Origin: Paguma larvata
Taxonomy: Eukaryota; Chordata; Mammalia; Carnivora; Viverridae
Assembly (NCBI GenBank): GCA_030068075.1
Contig: CM057826.1
Coordinates: forward strand, 45,910,558-45,974,557
DNA length: 64,000 nt
Direction: 5' to 3'
The notes under the pieces were generated by a model that worked only from the letters and a program-made list of their open reading frames with translations, was not told the DNA's origin and searched no databases. Both the position numbers and the translations under genes were made by a program. Numbering within the stretch: position 1 is the first letter of the stretch; each line of letters opens with the position of its first letter. This document shows positions 43,060 to 54,189 of the stretch, piece after piece.

Positions 43060-43805
43060 TAGGGCCATATAACAGTGATTGGAAGAGCTTGTCATAGAAA
43101 CCCACTCTCTTTCTTTTGATATTCGTAGGAATAAACTAGTGTGGGAACAAAAAGGCAGAGAGAGTACTGTTATTTGGGTGTGGGAGCTAGCAGAAGGGTT
43201 GTGCAGGTGAACAGAATGAGAATTTCCCAGAAAGGAGGATGAATAGGGAAGTGCTAATGCCACAAAGCAAAGGGATAAATATATTTCTGTTTAAAAACTT
43301 GGGCAACATCTGACAAGCCTTCAGTGGCAACTAGATGTGTGTAATAGGCACAAGTTTTTGGAGTCTTACACACATCTGTACCCACATTCGTCATGGGTGG
43401 CTTCTTGAAGATGATGGGAATCAGCTCTCCCAGCATTGTCTCAGTCAGTCCAGGCATCCATTCTTGTCATCCCCCTCTAGCTATCCTACTCTGACCTTCT
43501 GAACAATCCACAATAATTTATCCCACTGATTGGTTTTTGTTCCAATCTTAGCCTTATGGTACAATTTGTATATTCGAATATCAGAACATTTGGGGACAAG
43601 ATAATTTACTTGTTTGAAACTCTGTAGCTAAAGACCAGTTAAAGTGATTTCAGAAAATCTGGTCTAAAATGTGACTTTCAGTCTATTAACTTACTAAATT
43701 TAGGGTTAGATTTATCCCAGCAGGGTTTTTGGTTTGTACCCCTTCTGCCCTGTGCACCATGTCAATTGTTATATTACAAACATTAGTTCTTCATTTGAAC
43801 TAATT
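43060..43805. other. Unassigned sequence
   Basis: No recognised element. Minus ORFs 43009-43457 are short and unrelated to any known family. Confidence 0.4.
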
Positions 43806-43811
43806 AATGGT

Positions 43812-44052
43812 TGAGCCTGAACCCCTGGTTTGAGGTGTCTGATTTGGGGTCTTCGTGCACTAATCTGTTACCGTATCCAGTGTTTTTACTCCAGCATTTT
43901 AATTCCCAGCTTCATGAATCAAAGCTATACACTTGGCCCCATTTCCTTTTCTTTTACATCTCTACTATAGGCCCTTTACTTACTCTGTTTACCCACTCAC
44001 TCATCTATCCATCCAACAAGAATTTATTAAGTTGTCTGCTCTAGGTCAAGCC
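43812..44052 (+). repeat. Old duplicated block C1 (with L2-like end)
   Basis: Alignable by eye to 45305-45525 over about 200 bp, with the same order of matches. C1 reads 'ctaatctgttaccgtatccag' and C2 'ctagtctattaccatatccag'; C1 'ttcccagcttcatgaatcaaagc' and C2 'atcccaagctccgtgagtcagaac'. Both end in 'atcc…caagaatttatt'. Divergence is high, so the duplication is old. Confidence 0.7.
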
Positions 44053-44369
44053 ATGGGAAAGTTCCCCAGTGCCTTGAGCCCCATATTAAACATTAGTTTG
44101 GGGAATTCCATTTAACCTAGGTATGTAAATTTTTTTTACAAAAAAAATTGTAATTGTTTTTCGGTTGTTTTAGAGCAAATGACATCAGCTCTATAGTGTT
44201 TTTCTAATACAATGGAAATTGTACCATTTTCTGCAAGCATGTCCATTTGGTTTGGTGAGAATGACAAGGAATTTTTTATAGCATCTTGGGACCCATTCCC
44301 AGAGAGTTGAGAATACCTATATAAAATAGCATAAGAATCATTCTATGAAATTATTGGATCATTTTAACT

Positions 44370-44480
44370 AGATCTATGCTACTGGGAAACTAACCTCTCT
44401 AAGATGTAGTTCGTCATCTATAAAATTAGGGAATTGTACTTCATGATTGTTAGGGGGTCTTCCGGCTCTAAAATATGTTT
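44370..44480 (+). mobile_element. MIR/MIR3 fragment
   Basis: 'actgggaaactaacctctctaagatgtagttcgtcatctataaaattagggaattg' and 'gggtcttccggctctaaaat' are plus-strand MIR3-like. Confidence 0.6.
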
Positions 44481-44674
44481 TAAATTATTGGAGGAATCTT
44501 GGGATTTTTATATATCAGATATTTTTCCTGATGACTTAAATGTCTGGGTTTCTGCAAACACAACTCTGGAGTGAGGGGAGGGCCCTATGTTAATTTATTG
44601 CTTGGCGTTTCACATTGTTTGGTTTGATGGTCATTTTCAAAGGGTCTGACTTCGTTATTATTCAGTGCTAACAG

Positions 44675-44870
44675 AATGGTAAAGTGGAAAGAGCAACGGA
44701 CGAGGAGTTGAAAGACTTAAACTATGGTCCCTGTCCTGCCACTAAGTACTTGTGTGACTTTGAGCAAGTCACTGTAGACTGTGAGCCCCAGTTCCTTTTC
44801 GTATTAATTGCTAAGTTTGGGTTCCATGTCCTCCAAGGTTTCTTTTTGCTCTAAAATTCTTTAGTTTTAT
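44675..44870 (+). mobile_element. MIR/MIR3 SINE
   Basis: 'gtggaaagagcaacggacgaggagttgaaagactt', 'ccactaagtacttgtgtgactttgagcaagtcac' and 'ggtttctttttgctctaaaattct' give plus-strand MIR3 order. Confidence 0.7.
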
Positions 44871-45042
44871 GTCTAGGTATACATTCAGTTCATTTCTGAT
44901 CTAATCTGTCTTTGTGAAACAGAATCACTGACCATGAGTTGTTTGCCTGAATGGGTCTCCCGTATTTGCTATGGACTTCATGAAACGTGAGAAGTAAATG
45001 TGATTAGAGACATGTGCATTTTACTAAATGAATTTTGTAGCT

Positions 45043-45136
45043 CCCAGACCCACGCATGGCTGACCCCATTGCCATTTCTGACCACACACTGGTAATTCCA
45101 GTTACAGCAGCTGATTTCTGTCCATCCTAGTGAACT
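45043..45136 (+). repeat. Copied segment B2 (94 bp), probable donor
   Basis: 92/94 identical to 20693-20786. Here it lies in ordinary unassigned DNA without SINE sequence around it, so this locus is the likelier original. Confidence 0.93.
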
Positions 45137-45304
45137 ATCTCCACTGGTAGCTTCAGACCTTCAAATGTCCATGTCGTGAGGCTCAGAAATTCCTGTCTCT
45201 CCCTAGGGTCTTATATCTGTTGTCATTTAACAGAGTGGATTCATAACTCAGGTTTGACCTCCTGTTTATGAACAGTTGACTAATCATGACAGTTTTATTG
45301 ATTT

Positions 45305-45525
45305 GGAGCCAGCGATTCAGTTTGGACCTCTGGATCGGGGTCCAGCACAGGCATTCTTCAGGGTGCTAGTCTATTACCATATCCAGAGTTTTGTCTTAAT
45401 CCCAAGCTCCGTGAGTCAGAACTCTACATTTGGACCCATCGCCTTTCCTTTGCTAAGGAATTTTATTTACTTCATCCATCCATTTATCCGACAAGAATTT
45501 ATTGTGTCTACTTTAAGTCAGGCCT
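45305..45525 (+). repeat. Old duplicated block C2
   Basis: Partner of 43812-44052. Followed by an L2-like antisense segment ('gtcaggcctaaagagaaaaacaatg…caaggagttcaccc'). Confidence 0.7.
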
Positions 45526-45659
45526 AAAGAGAAAAACAATGAAATATGATTACTACTTTCAAGGAGTTCACCCACCTTGGACAAGTTTATAAATCAAGCC
45601 AAAGCTGTAAAATCCATTACTTATCTGGTGCTCTGATAGAAGAGCTAGTTAATGGTAAA

Positions 45660-45810
45660 GAGGATCATAGCAATTACTAATACTTCAGTGCACTTTATGG
45701 TTTATTGAGTAGTTTTTCAAAGTATATTAGTTCCTTTGCAAAACTTTATGATGTCAGATATCATTATTTCAGCTTATAAATGAGGGGGAAAATGACTTGG
45801 CTTTAGCGCT
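45660..45810 (-). mobile_element. MIR SINE (antisense)
   Basis: 'cttcagtgcactttatggtttattgagtagtttttcaaagtatattag' and 'ttatttcagcttataaatgagggggaaaatgac' follow antisense MIR. Confidence 0.6.
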
Positions 45811-45837
45811 TTGTCAAAGATAACACATTTACTTTGA

Positions 45838-46215
45838 AAAATTATTTATTGACTCCTACTATACGTCAGGTATTGTTCCAGTAGTAAGCAAAGCAACGTC
45901 TTTCTCTCCATGGAACTATGATTCAGACAGGGGTACCAGCCATGCACAGGTCAACAAAAGGAATGCTAGATATTGAGCAGTGCTGGAAAAGATGGAGCGA
46001 GTAAGCTAATTTAGATAGCATGGTCAGGGAAAGCCTTCTGAGAGAGAGAATGTTTGAGCAAAGACTCAAATTAAGTGAAGAAGGCAACTGTGCAGAGAAC
46101 GCTGGAAGAACACTCCAGGTAGAAGGAACAGCAAGTATAAAGGCTCTGAGGTAGGACCTGTTTGATGTGTCCAGAGGACAAGCAAGAAGGCCAGTGTGAC
46201 TGCAGTAGACTTAAT
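45838..46215 (-). mobile_element. L2 LINE 3' UTR (antisense, about 380 bp)
   Basis: 'ttattgactcctactatacgtcaggtattgttccagtag', 'gtcagggaaagccttctgagag', 'tttgagcaaagactcaaattaag', 'gaacactccaggtagaaggaacagcaagtataaaggctctgaggtagg' and 'aagaaggccagtgtgactgcag' are in antisense L2 order. One of the longer L2 copies here. Confidence 0.9.
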
Positions 46216-46219
46216 GTTC

Positions 46220-47400
46220 TTCTGACTTTGCCTCAGAGCCCCCAAGATCATGGGTGTGCCTTAGACAGAAGACTCTTTTCTTAGACGCATCCTTGATACT
46301 TAGCAGGAATCAGACTGTGACATTTCTAGAAAACAACAAATCTTAGATGTCTGCCTGTGAGAGGAATCCCCCTGAGGTTGAAGAGAAAAACTGATATAAA
46401 TCGCAGTTGACACAGTACGCCCATCTTAAATGCTTCCCGACTGCTACTCCCCACAAGGGTTCGTTCACATGCTCCCTCTCTTTTGTTTTTGTGTGTGCAC
46501 AACCAGATGGAGAAGGAAGTCCAGGAGTTCCACAGCTTTATGGATACTTGGAGTCAACCTCAGGGCAAATTCAGGTTCTTCCCTCAGTATTTTTTTAAGC
46601 TCTCTTCTGAGAGTAGTAGCCTCTATAACTAGTCCGGTACCTTATATGTGCTGGTTGGTGAATAGAGCATGGTGACCCTCAAAATAAGAGCCAAATGCCA
46701 ATTCATTTGTTTGAACTGAGAGACACTCTTCTCTGTCTACTAGGCCAGCCATTTTGTTTCAGATGTCTAGTTTTGAGGCTACTTTTTGTTTTTTTGAAAT
46801 AACTAATACAGCAAGCACATTTCTAGGTACTGAACTTCAGAAAACCCCTGCTGTTCATTATAGTGTTTCTCCATTTCAAGATTGCAAAATTGGCATCATC
46901 CAGGAGATTAGGGTGAGCTTGGGGATATCTCCACTAACATCCTTATCAACTCGGGGATAGAGCTTAGGGTAAGTGTCATCACGCTATAACCCAGATTTTG
47001 GAGCTAAACCCAGGTGAGAGAGAGGATAACCCGATGCCAGTCAGAATGGCCATCTGGGCCTGGATTTTACTGTGTCAGGATTTGAAGCTTAACTCTAAGG
47101 CAACAGAAAGAAACACTGTGAATACTTCCTCCAGTCTGAAATTGACATCCCAGAAGCCAGGTCTTTCCAATATACAGAAACTAACTCCGCTGAGTCCCAC
47201 ATGTCAGGCCTGGACCTAAGGGAAATAACTCTGTGGGCTTCAGTCTAGATCCACTAAAGAACCCACTCTCTAGTGCATCATGTTATTATGAAAGAAGGGG
47301 AAAACCTGCAATAATCCTGGCCTGAAAAACCTCTACCCTTAACAGAAGGCTTTTTTTTCCCCCTAAAAAGAGCATGTGAAGGCCAAATCTCTTTCTACTT
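46220..47400. other. Unassigned sequence
   Basis: No recognised repeat. Around 46470-46506 a pyrimidine tract ends in 'cacaaccag' and is followed by about 70 bp of open frame (exon-like, weak). ORFs at 46407-46675 and 46998-47219 are otherwise unremarkable. Confidence 0.35.
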
Positions 47401-47404
47401 TTAA

Positions 47405-47620
47405 GTGAAAGAAAAGCACTAACATTTACAGAGCACCCGCAGCTTGCCACTTTCTATACCAGGCAACTTAAACATATTGTTAAATACTCACACCCATCCA
47501 CCTAAGCAGCATGCTCATATTTTATAGAAGAGGAAACGGAGGCGCAAAATAGTAAGTGACCTTCCCAAGGTCACACAGTAATGAAGAGTAGAAGTGGCAT
47601 ATGAGTAAGGGTCTGTTGAT
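47405..47620 (-). mobile_element. MIR SINE (antisense)
   Basis: 'actaacatttacagagcacccgcag', 'ataccaggcaacttaaacatattgttaaatactcacac', 'gaagaggaaacggaggcgcaaaatagtaagtgaccttcccaaggtcacacagtaatgaag' form a near full-length antisense MIR. Confidence 0.9.
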
Positions 47621-47624
47621 ACTA

Positions 47625-49135
47625 TAGCTCCTATACTTATCTGTCAAAAAGAAAAAAAAAAGACATTTTTAAATCTGAAGTCAAGGAAGAAAGTATTGAG
47701 TTATTCCCTAAGTGAACATCTTCATTGTATAATTACTTGTTAGACTGTGCATTTTGTCAAACTATTCCTATTCCCCTCTTATTCAGCCACTCCAAATGTC
47801 TTTTTTGTGTTTCCCAGACTCGGTCTCATTCTTACACATACATCAGTGATGGTGACATGTCCTTTGTTATTTTTTTTTTTAAATCTTGCCCATTACTCTG
47901 CATTGTGTAATGAGAAAGCTGGCTTAGATGATTAAAAAGAAATGATTGGCGAGTTTTCCCAGCACACAGTGGATGGAATGAAAAACGCATGGCCGTCTAT
48001 GTTAAAAGGTTTCCTTTTACCTGAGCTTGGTAATTTCCAGGGTCATCTTGGTTAAATTAGATTTTAATTCTGAAATATTTGTTGCTGGAAATCTTCCCAC
48101 TGGCCAATTCTCCTGAATAATAGGATTGAACCAAAAAGGAAAGTGCTAGTAACAAAAATGAGGGCTATCTACCACATGACCTTTGGGAACACCTTCTTTT
48201 CCTTTTTCTTTTTTTCTTTTCTTTTTTTTTTTTTCGTTGTTGTTGTTTTGTTTGTTTTTGTTATTTGTTGTTTAATATAAAGAGTTTTACGAGTATAAGA
48301 AGTTATTTCCATATTGCATGTATCCGACTTCCCGAAAAACAGAAGTGCACCTTAGATGAACGTTTTCCCGTGAACTTTAGATCTCCTCCACTGTACCTTT
48401 TGCGTGTGACCTGAGGGATTCTGTGTTGTTCCTGTTCATCTTAGACATCTCTTTCTTTCTGCTGTGTTTTGAGTACAAGAGAGGGAGGTTTCTTGATAAC
48501 CTCTCGGACATAATTGGGTTGTAGAGAATGCAGGAAAAAGTGAATCGCACTGTGTCTTCCCTAAAACCAAAGTATATATAGTGCCATCAATAAATAAAGG
48601 CAAATCCCTCAAGTCTCTTGTATAAGCACGTGGAATCCACACCTAACACACAGAAATGCCTTCCAACTTCTAGTCGGCCGTAGTAAGTAAACTCTGAGCA
48701 AACGATGCCCAACAAGTTTATTGTATTAAGCAGGTAATTTCTCAGTACCTGTGGTAGCCCCTTTCCACCAACGTCAAGATTACCCTAAGCTCTTTGAAGT
48801 TGTGACACAGCTCATTCTCACTTGACCACATTGTCACGTCAAGCCTGGCATCTAAATCTGGGGGATATTCGAGGAAAAGTTCTACCTTTCTAACTTGGTA
48901 CTTGAGAACTCCTGATTCTCTCACATAATGGGGTATCTCTCCCACAGGAAACAGAAGGAACAGTGGTGATTCTTGTTCCCAACATCTTTAAAATATGAGA
49001 GGTACAGGTAGAGATTTCTAACATGGGTGAATTCTTTCTGAAGGTTTCTTTCTTTCTCTTTTTTTTTCCCCAAAATCATGCTCACTTTGTTGTTACACTT
49101 CAGTAGTCTGAATTTAGGGATAGACTTCTCTACTT
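47625..49135. other. Unassigned sequence with a T-rich low-complexity tract
   Basis: 48195-48272 is a T-rich/(TTG)n tract. 48290-48900 is repeat-free with scattered CpGs (for example around 48326, 48361, 48370, 48403, 48835). No gene recognised. Confidence 0.4.
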
Positions 49136-49137
49136 CT

Positions 49138-49675
49138 GTATTAGTCAGTGTTCTCCAGAGAAACAGAAGCAATAGGATGTGCGCACATGTGCGTGTTTGT
49201 GTGTGTATAGATACAGAGTTTTATTATAAGGAATTGGCTCACACAATAACAGACACTGACCAGCTCCAATATCTGCAGCTAGCAAGCTGGAGACCCAGGA
49301 GAGCCAATGGTATACTTCCAGTCTGAGTGCTAAGGTTTGAGAATCAGGAGAGATGATGTTTCAATTCTAGTCTAAAGGCCACAGGCTGGAGACCCAAGAA
49401 GAGCCACTGTTCCAGTTGGAATCTGAAAAAAATCCCTCTTCCTTGAGTGAGAGTGAGCATTTTTGTTCTGTTCAGGCCTTTGCCTGATTGGACGAGAGCT
49501 GTCCATATTAGGGCATTAGGGCGAACAGTCTGTTTTACTGGGCCTACCAATTCAAATGTTAATTGCATCCAGAAACACTCTCACAGACACTCCCTGGAGT
49601 CATGTTTGACTAACTGTCTGGTCATCCCACAGCCCAGTCAAATTGACATATAAAATGAACTGTCACAACTACTAT
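49138..49675 (+). mobile_element. Ancient repeat ('gttagtcagggttctccagagaaac' type), plus strand
   Basis: 'ttagtcagtgttctccagag', 'aagcaataggat', 'aggaattggctcacacaataac', 'gcaagctggagacccaggagagcc', 'ccaattcaaatgttaattgcatccagaaacactctcacagacac' and 'cccagtcaaattgacatataaaatgaactgtcacaac' give the whole length of a very common mammalian repeat. I know the sequence order but do not assign the family name. Non-coding. Confidence 0.75.
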
Positions 49676-49679
49676 CCTA

Positions 49680-50360
49680 AATAAGATTTAACGAAGAGTT
49701 GTGATTCAGTTTGCTATGGATTTTTAATCTCCTCTGCTGTCTGCTCTTCTTGCCCGGAGAATTACCCTGGTTCTTGGTCCCTGAAACTGTTCAGACTTTA
49801 GACATTCCCTTCTTAACAAGTAGAGGGAGGGATGAGGGTAATATCTAGCATGGTAATTAAAAGGGAATAAGAGGTAAGTGGAAAACTTTTAACCAATTTC
49901 AGTCTCTTATTATTTGATGACTTGATTACTTGCAGTTAAAATCATTCAAGTACTGTCTTGTCCAGAGATGGAGGCAGTCAATTCTGGCAAGCCCTAGAAC
50001 ACTCTTCTCCTTTTCTTTTGTCCCACATTGCTAGCTACCAGACAGTGGGTGAATGCTAATCCCTTCACTTTCTGCTACAAACTCTCAGACAAATTCAGTG
50101 GCAAACTTTTTTTGCTTCTTCATCCTGCCCCTTACCTCCGTCATGCTCTGTCTGGTTGACATTGGCAGCTCCATCATTGACCCTCTTTCTGCTTCCTCTT
50201 ACACAAGCCTTTCAGAGCATATCAAATCAACTACGTGCTAAACTGTGTGTGGCAGAGTGTGACTGACTGGTGTGAATCAGAGAAGGTAGTCAGAAAAGGA
50301 AGGAGGAGGCGGACGTAGGAGCCAGGGGATGGGCTGATGGAGGGTTCAGTGTAGAGCTCT
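49680..50360. other. Unassigned sequence
   Basis: No element recognised. Confidence 0.4.
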
Positions 50361-50364
50361 TCTA

Positions 50365-50535
50365 AGTATTTACAGTGCACCAGGCCCCGTGCTGAGCAGA
50401 TCAAATGCAAGCACGCATAAACATACACAAATGCACACAGAGTCCTCACAAAAGGATTCCCCGTTTACAAATATAAAAGCCTCAAGGAACATCTGATGAC
50501 TAGTAAGTGGTGGGATCTGGACCCCAAAACAGGCC
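50365..50535 (-). mobile_element. MIR SINE (antisense)
   Basis: 'tttacagtgcaccaggccccgtgctgagcagatcaaatgc' and 'aacatctgatgactagtaagtggtgggatctggacccc' with a CA-rich middle follow antisense MIR. Confidence 0.65.
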
Positions 50536-51014
50536 TTTGTGATTCCCAAACCCATCATAATGTTCATTGTGCATTCTGAATTTGGTCACAGACAAAGGAA
50601 GCAGGGAGTGCATTCCAAAACATGATTTAAGTTGAACAAAATCACAGAATCTACTATCAGCAAGTTCTTTATTAGAAAATTATTTTTAGAATTAATTCTG
50701 AGGTAGTGAATTTATCAAAGTTGGGTTCAGTACTTTCATGAAAGTCTCATTGGAATTTATCTAAATTAAAATGTAAATGACTTCCCATCATTTCCTTGCT
50801 TAATGCATCCCATTGGCATAGACCAGATACAAAACAAAGACCCTTGAAAAGCATCTTCTCCAAGATGCTCTGTTGATCTGGTGGCTTCCCACCTGTCTGA
50901 ATTCATCTCCTGCTGTCCTCTATCTTATGTAGTGATAAATGTGACATCACTACAGTCACATTGGCCTTCTTTGTGTTCCTCAAATGGCCACACCCATAAC
51001 CCTCTCCTTGGATC

Positions 51015-51150
51015 TTCCTGTAGCTGACTCTCTTGCTTCATTTGGGTTTCTGTTCAGAGGCAACTTCTTCACCCTCCTGTGAAAAGTGCACCCTGCCCTC
51101 TCTCTTCACCCTCTCTACCTCTTGCACTGTTTCCTTCTTCACAGAAATTC
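51015..51150 (+). mobile_element. L2 LINE fragment
   Basis: 'cttgcttcatttgggtttctgttcagaggcaacttcttcaccctcctgtg' resembles the plus-strand L2 block 'ctttcagatctcagctcaaatgtcacttcctcagagagg'. Weak and old. Confidence 0.45.
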
Positions 51151-51559
51151 ATGGCTCTGGCTGGCTAATGCTCCAGTAAGAAGAGACAGATGTATGCCTT
51201 TGTTCTCTGAGCAGACAGAATTTTCCAAGGGTTCAATGATTCCCTGTGCTGTGTTCAGTTGTTCTACTCTTTTGAGAATACATGCATGAAACGTGGGAAG
51301 AATATTAGCCTTAGGGGTACACGTGAGGAAAGCAGCAACAGACATCGCCTCTGGACGACCACTTTTCCTTGTTAGTTTAAGGCTAAAAGTAATTGTGGAA
51401 ATTGGTGACACATCTGAAAGATGGAGAGTGCATGAGATAGCATCCTTTGGAAGGCCAATTTGGACATCAAAACTTGAACAGAAGGGCCAAATTAATAGGC
51501 TCCAGTGCTGGGAGTGCAAGGACTAGCCTTCTTTTTTCTGAACTTCTCCTCAAAACCTT

Positions 51560-52270
51560 TCTCACAAGTTATCAAAAAGGCCCTGGGTCCTTTGAAGCTG
51601 TAACTTGAAGTCTCATAAAAGACACTGTCGTGTACAACTGACAACTTTAAATAGAGAGCAGGCAGGACAGGTAGCTCCCTCGGGGTGTATACCCCGGTGA
51701 AAGAATCTATTTTGAGAGGGATTTTCACAGCATGCATTTTTAATATCACTCAGGCCAGCGTCTTAATCGGGCTTTACTGGTGGGGAGCGCTCACCGCGCA
51801 GCAGGGATTGCCACGGCGGGAATTTAATCTGGAGACTTGGCATAGGCCTAATCATACTTCACTTGTTTTCCTTTCTGTGTCTGCTTAAGATAAATGAGTC
51901 CCCTCCTTTATCAACAATAGCTCAGGATTCATAAGCTCACATATTTCACCTGGGACAGGGGATGTAGCAACTCGTACTTTATTATCCATCTCTCATTTTC
52001 TTCCCTTCAAACGATCGATAAATTCTGTGCCGAGGTCTCTTTATGAAGGTTGCTTACAAGTTTCTGTTTGAGAACAACGTGCTGGCAGTGGTGTTCGTGC
52101 CTAAATCCTCCCCAAATCTGGGTGTGCATCTGGAGTAATTTGCGAGAGTTTTTGCAAGAATTTCTTTGGCAGAACTTCAAGTCACACAAGATGCCCTAAT
52201 TGCAGCTCCTTGGAGTTGCGGGCACCAGTTCCCAATGACAGCTGTTATTTGTTGTTGTCCAGAGAGCATC
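51560..52270. promoter_or_regulatory. Candidate conserved regulatory block with clustered CpGs
   Basis: About 700 bp with no repeat signature. Seven CpGs fall within 51759-51818 (for example gagcgc at 51785-51790 and ccgcgca at 51794-51800), in otherwise CpG-poor DNA. An ATCGAT core lies at 52014-52019, an E-box CAGCTG at 52239-52244, and AT-rich TAAT cores are near 51731 and 51825. CpG retention without a repeat suggests constraint or low germline methylation. The ORFs here (51492-51888) are chance frames. This is inference without alignment. Confidence 0.35.
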
Positions 52271-52339
52271 CCATTTCCTGTGCATCATAACACAGGACTT
52301 TTTTAAGTGGAAAAGACTTTAATGTCTATGCTGTCCAGC

Positions 52340-52450
52340 TATCCATGATGAGGTAGGAGGAAATAGACTCAGACTGGCCAGGCTTGTCCAAGTTTGCATT
52401 AAGAGCTAGCAGAAGAGTCAAGGCCAGCACCCAAGTGCTATTCTCTTATG
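52340..52450 (-). mobile_element. MIR SINE fragment (antisense)
   Basis: 'atgatgaggtaggaggaaatagactcagactggccaggcttgtccaag' then 'agtcaaggccagcacccaagtgct' is the second half of antisense MIR. Confidence 0.55.
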
Positions 52451-52671
52451 ATTCTAGGAGAGGCACTTATATTTCCTTGTAAACATTCTTGCAAGATAAT
52501 CTTTGATATCTAGAGGTATACATCAATCCCTATGATCTGTTTGCCTGGGTGGCCACCCAGCACAGTACTGGTCTGGATAGGTAGTACCTTGGGCTCGATG
52601 ACATTTTAGCCAGGCCTGATTTCATCTGGGAGCTGTACTCACGGTTCTTTATGGCTGACAGAGGACTTTCC

Positions 52672-52800
52672 ATCCAGTCAGTCAAAATTTACTGTCTATC
52701 TATTCTGCGTAAGGGTTATGACAGGTGATTGGGGATAATCACATAAATACAGCTAAAATACTGCCCTTGCCTGCTAGAAGCTTTCAATCTAGAGAGAGAG
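52672..52800 (-). mobile_element. L2 LINE 3' end (antisense)
   Basis: 'cagtcagtcaaaatttactgtctatctattctgcgtaagg', 'ttggggataatcacataaatacagctaaaatactgcccttgcctgctagaagctttcaatctagag' is antisense L2. Confidence 0.7.
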
Positions 52801-53009
52801 AGAAGAAAGAGCAGAGCATGATCAGCCATGCCCTGGCTGTTAACAGCATCTGCTCCGAATTGACTTATGCTCACATTTCACAAGCTACAACAAATCTCAC
52901 AGCCAAAGCATCATATGTGGATGGGGAAATACAACCCTATATGTGCCCAAAGACAGAGAGCAGCACAATTTTCAAAATCCTGGCTGCGCTCTCCTCTGAT
53001 ATCCCTGGC

Positions 53010-53135
53010 TGACTTTGCTGTTATGCCTCCATGGACATAGAACTTGGGTGAGAAATGAATCTTTGTTGTTTGAAGCCACTGAGAATGTTGTTGTTTTTAA
53101 TCATAGTATAACCTAACCTTTCCTGCCTGATACAT
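53010..53135 (+). mobile_element. LTR 3' end, MaLR-like
   Basis: 'ggtgagaaatgaatctttgttgtttgaagccactgagaatgttgttg' and 'agtataacctaacctttcctgcctgatac' match the terminal part of a mammalian LTR with polyadenylation-type AATGAA. The LTR front may extend upstream to about 52.8 kb but is not clear. Confidence 0.55.
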
Positions 53136-53300
53136 GTGGATTATCTGATGTAATCCTCAATTTAAAAGATATAGTTTTCTTGGCTATCTAAGTGTTTATA
53201 TAAGGAAGAATGAGAGGTAGAAAGTTAAGTGGTAGAACTAGCATTTAACCTGTGATTCTGATTGCAGAACTCATATTCTTAGCCCTACACTGAAATGCTC
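53136..53300 (-). mobile_element. MIR SINE fragment (antisense)
   Basis: 'tgatgtaatcctcaatttaaaag', 'gaatgagaggtagaaagttaagtggtagaactagcatttaacctgtgattctg' is antisense MIR. Confidence 0.6.
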
Positions 53301-53304
53301 TTTG

Positions 53305-53765
53305 TGTATCTATGTCTGTGTCTGTGTGTTCTAGTTACTGAGGAAATGTTGTTTAAGGTATTTAGGAGACTCAGGAAGTTTCCCAAAGAAACTAATAGGT
53401 ATGCCCTAAAGGACCAGTAGGGATAAAGCAATTTGAAAATAAAGAGAATTAGGCTTCTTCCCTGTATATGTGTGTAGGAGAAACTCCCCTCTTTGGCTGA
53501 TTAACTCATCCCCAGGAAAAGTATACAGTGAAGAATGTCCATCCATACATTTCTATGGAAACCAGGAAATACAGAATGCTTCAGATGATACCATGGCCTT
53601 GGAATTAAAAATCATTAAAAGCAACTTTATGAAATGTTATAAAACATAAGTGAGGAATCACAATTTCTCAACCACTGAGGGGCCAAAGCAATTTGGCAAC
53701 TGTGTATATCTTATACCACCACCCCCCCTTTGTCTCTGTCTCCTTTCTCCTCTCCTCCTCCTGCT
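53305..53765. other. Unassigned sequence
   Basis: No element recognised until the pyrimidine-rich tract near 53740-53770. Confidence 0.4.
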
Positions 53766-53778
53766 CCTCATTCTCATT

Positions 53779-53805
53779 CTTATTTTTAAATAATGTTTAT
53801 TTATT

Positions 53806-53840
<35 letters not shown>

Positions 53841-54018
53841 ATGCAAGCTGGGAAGAGGTAGAGAGAGAGAGGGTGAGAGGGAGACACCAAATCTGAAGCA
53901 GGCTCTAGGCTCTGAGCTGTCAGCACACAGCCCGATGCAGGACTTAAACTCAGGAGCTGTGAGATCATGACCTGAGGTGAAGTCGGGCACTTAACTAACT
54001 GAGCCACCCAGGCTCCCC
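53779..54018 (-). mobile_element. CAN-SINE (antisense) with expanded (GA)n
   Basis: Tail 'tttttaaataatgtttattt', (GA)13 at 53811-53836, body and head '…ctaactgagccacccaggctcc'. Target-site repeat 'cctcattctcatt' lies at 53766-53778 and 54019-54031. Confidence 0.96.
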
Positions 54019-54039
54019 CCTCATTCTCATTTTTTTCTG

Positions 54040-54124
54040 TCTTTCTCCCTCTCTCCTTTCCCCTCTGCCTCTTCTCTCCCTCTTTCTCTCTTCTACTCTC
54101 TCTCTGTCTCTGTCTGTCTCTCCT

Positions 54125-54177
<53 letters not shown>

Positions 54178-54188
54178 TACACACACAT
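54040..54188. repeat. Polypyrimidine tract, (CT)n then (CA)n microsatellite
   Basis: TC-rich DNA merging into (TC)n at about 54129-54158 and (AC)n to about 54188. The ORFs 53801-54184 and 54093-54332 are translations of it. Confidence 0.95.
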
Positions 54189-54189
54189 G

